Assembly: GCF_004134945.1 (NCBI RefSeq)
Contig: NZ_SBAP01000007.1
Span: 1-64,000 of the forward strand
Length of the DNA stretch: 64,000 nucleotides
Source of the DNA: Fusobacterium_C necrophorum_A
GTDB taxonomy: Bacteria > Fusobacteriota > Fusobacteriia > Fusobacteriales > Fusobacteriaceae
Reading direction: 5' to 3'
Shown here: positions 61,455 to 64,000 of the stretch, piece by piece
Numbering within the stretch: position 1 is the first letter of the stretch
Layout: the number at the start of each line of letters is the position of its first letter
Position numbers and translations under genes: made by a program
The notes under the pieces: generated by a model
Told to the model about the DNA's origin: nothing
Database searches by the model: none
What the model saw: the letters and a program-made list of their open reading frames with translations, nothing else

Positions 61455-61641
61455 TTGTGAAAAGAAATTATTTTTATATTATTATTAGTTTTTTTATACT
61501 CATATTTTTATATTTTTTCAAAATGATAACTAAACTACGATTCTTTTTTTATTTTATAATAAAAAACATTGATAAGCTATTTAAAATAGTGTCTTCCCCC
61601 CAAGCATTCCATAATAAGTTCTTGATTTTGATTTTCTGCAT

Positions 61642-61673
61642 AAAAAAAAGAGACTACTTTTCATGTAATCTCT
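61642..61673 (-). terminator. Terminator after secY
   Basis: Minus strand GAGATTAC, loop, GTAGTCTC (one G-U pair) followed by eight T. It ends the spc operon 9 nt after secY, unlike the usual readthrough into adk. Confidence 0.9.
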
Positions 61674-61681
61674 TCTCTATC

Positions 61682-62962
61682 TTATATAAATCCTTTATAA
61701 TCTCTCATTACTAAGTGAGCATCTATTTGCTGTACCGTATCAATCGCAACTCCCACCACAATGATAATTCCCGTTCCTCCGAAAAAAACAGGCAATCCCA
61801 AAGCAGAGAAAATTGCAAATGGTAAAATAGAAATAGCTGCTAGGAATAAAGCTCCTCCCCAAGTAATTCTGGTTACAACACCCTCTAAATATTCAACTGT
61901 TTCCACTCCCGGACGAATTCCCGGAATGGTTCCTCCTCCTCGTTTCAAATTATCCGCTACTTTTTCCGGATCAAAAACAATAGCCGTATAAAAGAAAGAG
62001 AAAAAGATAATCACCAAAGCATATACTATCATATATACCGGATGTTGTTGATTGAACATCATAGATAAGGTGGTTTTAATGGCATATTTTGATGGAATGG
62101 CATTAATCATCACGGTCGGTATCATCATCAAAACTGATGCAAAAATTACCGGCATAACCCCTGAACTGTTCAATTTCAAAGGAATATACGAATTTTGTCC
62201 CATGCCTCCTCGACTGTTAAATCCCTTTCCCACATAGTGGATCGGAATTTTTCTTTGTCCAAGTTGGAAGACCACAATTCCCATAATTGTTAAAATTCCC
62301 GCTGCTGCAACGGCAAGCAATACCGGAATTAAAAATTTACTGCCACTCATCGTTTGTATGGTTTGTACAATGTTAGCCGGTCCTCTTGAAATGACATTCA
62401 AGAAGATTAACAAAGATACTCCATTTCCAATTCCTTTGACAGAAATTTGCTCTCCTACCCACATCAAAAATACAGTTCCTGCCGTTAAGGTAACAATTGT
62501 CGTTAGAAAAAATAAAAGTCCGGGTTCAAAAACCAAACCTACGGATTGCAACCACATACACACTCCAAATCCTTGTACCAGTGCAATCCCTATGGTTAAA
62601 TATCTTGTCCATTGCGTAATTTTATTTCTTCCCGCTTCTCCCTCTTTTTGAATTTCTTCTATTTGAGGAATAATTGCTGCCAATAAACTAACAACAATAG
62701 AGGCGTTGATATAAGGAATAATTCCTAGTGCGAAAATAGATACACGAGTAAAGGCTCCTCCCGAGAACATATTGATATATCCCAGAATATCATTTTGAGC
62801 AGTCATGGCTGCCAGCCTATCGGTATCTACTCCCGGTGCCGGAATAAAGGTCCCTATTCTTGCCACTAAGAACATAAGTAATGTAAATAGAATTCTGTCT
62901 CGAAGTTCCGGAACTTTCATGATACTACTTAACTTGGAATTGAACTTTTCTAATAAAGTCAT
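61682..62962 (-). CDS. secY: Protein translocase subunit SecY
   Basis: A 426-residue core of the Sec channel with ten transmembrane helices. Signature segments are RDRILFTLLMFLVARIGTFI (about 21-40), the plug and TM2a region IFALGIIPYINASIVVSLL (about 75-93), GNGVSLLIFLNVISRGP (about 176-192) and VVGVAIDTVQQIDAHLVMRD near the C terminus. It lies downstream of rplO as normal. The next gene in most bacteria is adk; here a terminator and an adhesin remnant follow instead. Confidence 0.99.
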   Translation of the reverse strand: MTLLEKFNSKLSSIMKVPELRDRILFTLLMFLVARIGTFIPAPGVDTDRLAAMTAQNDILGYINMFSGGAFTRVSIFALGIIPYINASIVVSLLAAIIPQIEEIQKEGEAGRNKITQWTRYLTIGIALVQGFGVCMWLQSVGLVFEPGLLFFLTTIVTLTAGTVFLMWVGEQISVKGIGNGVSLLIFLNVISRGPANIVQTIQTMSGSKFLIPVLLAVAAAGILTIMGIVVFQLGQRKIPIHYVGKGFNSRGGMGQNSYIPLKLNSSGVMPVIFASVLMMIPTVMINAIPSKYAIKTTLSMMFNQQHPVYMIVYALVIIFFSFFYTAIVFDPEKVADNLKRGGGTIPGIRPGVETVEYLEGVVTRITWGGALFLAAISILPFAIFSALGLPVFFGGTGIIIVVGVAIDTVQQIDAHLVMRDYKGFI

Positions 62963-63000
62963 TACAAGTTCACCTCACTTCCCAGACACAAAACGATAAA

Positions 63001-63483
63001 CTATTTTTTATTGTTTCCTGCTACATCTGCAAATGTTTTTACTTCAATAACCTCTACAGTTCCACCTTTTGCTTCAATAGCTTCTTGTGCAGATTTTGTG
63101 ATTTTGTGAGCTTTTACAGTTAATTTCTTAGTCAATTCTCCATTTCCTAATACTTTTACCAAACTACAAGCACATTTGATGATACCCATTTCTGCCAAAC
63201 AATCCGGACATACTGTTGCACCATCTTCAAACTTATTTAAAGCTTCTAAACTTACTAAAGCATATTCCTTTTTGAAAGGATAATTCGAGAATCCTCTTTT
63301 AGGAACTCTTCTATAAATAGGCATTTGCCCCCCTTCAAAATAAGGTTTTACTCCTCCACCTGCTCTGGAATTTTGTCCGTTACTTCCCTTTCCGGCTGAT
63401 TTTCCCCAACCGGAAGATTCTCCTCTTCCAACTCTTTTTCTAGCTTTTCGAGGAACTGAAGGTGTTAATTCATTTAATTTCAT
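63001..63483 (-). CDS. rplO: 50S ribosomal protein L15 (with four extra cysteines)
   Basis: A 160-residue L15. The N terminus is canonical (LNELTPSVPRKARKRVGRGE, GKGSNGQNSRAGGGVKPYFE, GGQMPIYRRVPKRGF), and the late segment LVKVLGNGELTKKLTVKAHK is conserved. Between them, where most L15 proteins have a TPE/IKKP-type loop, this one reads ATVCPDCLAEMGIIKCACSL, giving Cys92, Cys95, Cys104 and Cys106 in a CxxC-x8-CxC pattern that could bind zinc. It overlaps rpmD by one base. Order rpsE-rpmD-rplO-secY is standard. Confidence 0.98.
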   Translation of the reverse strand: MKLNELTPSVPRKARKRVGRGESSGWGKSAGKGSNGQNSRAGGGVKPYFEGGQMPIYRRVPKRGFSNYPFKKEYALVSLEALNKFEDGATVCPDCLAEMGIIKCACSLVKVLGNGELTKKLTVKAHKITKSAQEAIEAKGGTVEVIEVKTFADVAGNNKK

Positions 63484-63668
63484 TATGCTTGCACCTCCTC
63501 AATCTTTAATAGGTATTCTACTTGAGCTAATTTTCCTTTTAACTCAGGTGTCATTGTATGTTCAACCACATCATGCATTTTCTTAAGCCCTAGCGACTTT
63601 AATGTAGCTATGTGGTTAGGTTTTCTTCCGATCATGCTTTTTACTAATTCTATTCTAAGCTTACTCAT
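63483..63668 (-). CDS. rpmD: 50S ribosomal protein L30
   Basis: A 61-residue L30: LRIELVKSMIGRKPNHIATL (about 4-23), then KSLGLKKMHDVVEHTMTPEL (about 24-43) and a C-terminal QVEYLLKIEE. The length and position between rpsE and rplO are typical. The ATG at 63668 follows GGAGGGAAAGGTAAG. Confidence 0.97.
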   Translation of the reverse strand: MSKLRIELVKSMIGRKPNHIATLKSLGLKKMHDVVEHTMTPELKGKLAQVEYLLKIEEVQA

Positions 63669-63682
63669 CTTACCTTTCCCTC

Positions 63683-64000
63683 CTAGCTTAAGATATCTTT
63701 GACTTCTTTTCCTCTTAATGCTGCAATATCTTCCGCAGTTCTAAGAAGTTTTAAAGCTTCTACTGTAGCTCTTGCTACATTGTGTTTATTTCTAGACCCT
63801 TTAATTTTAGTTAAAATGTCTTTTACTCCAACTAATTCCAGAATTTCTCTAGATGCTGACCCAGCAATAACTCCGGTTCCTTCGTAAGCCGGTGCCATCC
63901 ATAAAGATGTTGCTCCCCATTTTCCTACGATTTCGTGAGGAACTGTTCCCCCTTTTAAAGAAACTTCAACGATATTTCTTTTTGCAGAAGCAATTGCCTT
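63683..64000 (-). CDS. rpsE: 30S ribosomal protein S5, C-terminal part
   Basis: The open frame runs to the window edge (106 codons here), so the N terminus lies outside. The visible part reads KAIASAKRNIVEVSLKGGTV, PHEIVGKWGATSLWMAPAYE, GTGVIAGSASREILELVGVK (the S5 second domain) and NKHNVARATVEALKLLRTAE. Part of the double-stranded RNA-binding domain at the N terminus is missing only because of the window boundary. It precedes rpmD by 14 nt. Confidence 0.97.
   Translation of the reverse strand, partial: KAIASAKRNIVEVSLKGGTVPHEIVGKWGATSLWMAPAYEGTGVIAGSASREILELVGVKDILTKIKGSRNKHNVARATVEALKLLRTAEDIAALRGKEVKDILS

Noticed and set aside
61457..61714. 85-codon plus-strand frame rich in Phe and Ile, which could be read as a small membrane protein
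   Set aside because: AT-rich DNA gives such frames by chance; it has no ribosome site, covers the adhesin promoter and the secY terminator, and runs into the secY 3' end.

Overview
The window comes from a low-GC, double-membraned anaerobe that is almost certainly a Fusobacterium. The evidence is AT-rich DNA, an HrcA/CIRCE heat-shock circuit of Firmicute type together with outer-membrane machinery (two YadA-type trimeric autotransporters, RseP, a KdsC-like phosphatase), and housekeeping proteins of fusobacterial character. The species (a member of the F. necrophorum/gonidiaformans type, for example) cannot be settled from sequence reading alone. Nearly all genes lie on the minus strand.

Layout. 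1-583: the 5' end of a 16S rRNA gene with its promoter, and the RNase P RNA. 592-13570: housekeeping genes read leftward, namely uppS-cdsA-dxr-tmk-rseP (isoprenoid and phospholipid precursors, membrane protease), an NtrC-like regulator with degenerate motifs, a PpiD-like foldase, dnaG-rpoD, a sigma-like protein with a His/Cys-rich insert, nif3 and a small envelope protein. 13746-17074 (plus strand): a promoter, an isoleucine-rich leader ORF, a terminator, then a BASS-family transporter, a GldA-like dehydrogenase and a branched-chain aminotransferase; this looks like an attenuated branched-chain amino/keto acid operon. 17135-30244: frr-pyrH-tsf-rpsB, a three-domain Aas-like phospholipid repair protein, smpB-rnr-yqeK, an envelope amidase, yajC, dnaJ under CIRCE control, and kdsC. 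30414-30974: hutD on the plus strand.

31062-41158 is the accessory, surface-exposed region: a lipoprotein, a 1996-residue trimeric autotransporter, an intergenic region with an 11-base C tract and two candidate small RNAs, a second coiled-coil trimeric autotransporter, and a TetR regulator. 41506-45045: dnaK-grpE-hrcA with CIRCE. 45174-49157: a DUF3990/partner gene pair, a secreted MORN-repeat protein, guaB and mscS. 49409-52838: a cold-shock protein, an SGNH hydrolase, a dicarboxylate symporter, folA, and a membrane-anchored dCTP deaminase-fold protein that seems to lack catalytic residues.

53125-64000: the spc/alpha ribosomal protein cluster (rpsE-rpmD-rplO-secY / adk-map-infA-rpmJ-rpsM-rpsK-rpsD-rpoA-rplQ). 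It is interrupted between secY and adk by a 3-kb adhesin gene that is frameshifted at an A8 tract and ends without an outer-membrane barrel. A structured, unexplained leader precedes rpsM. Several transcripts end in a related repeat-plus-terminator element. I saw no tRNA genes, CRISPR arrays, transposases or prophage genes.
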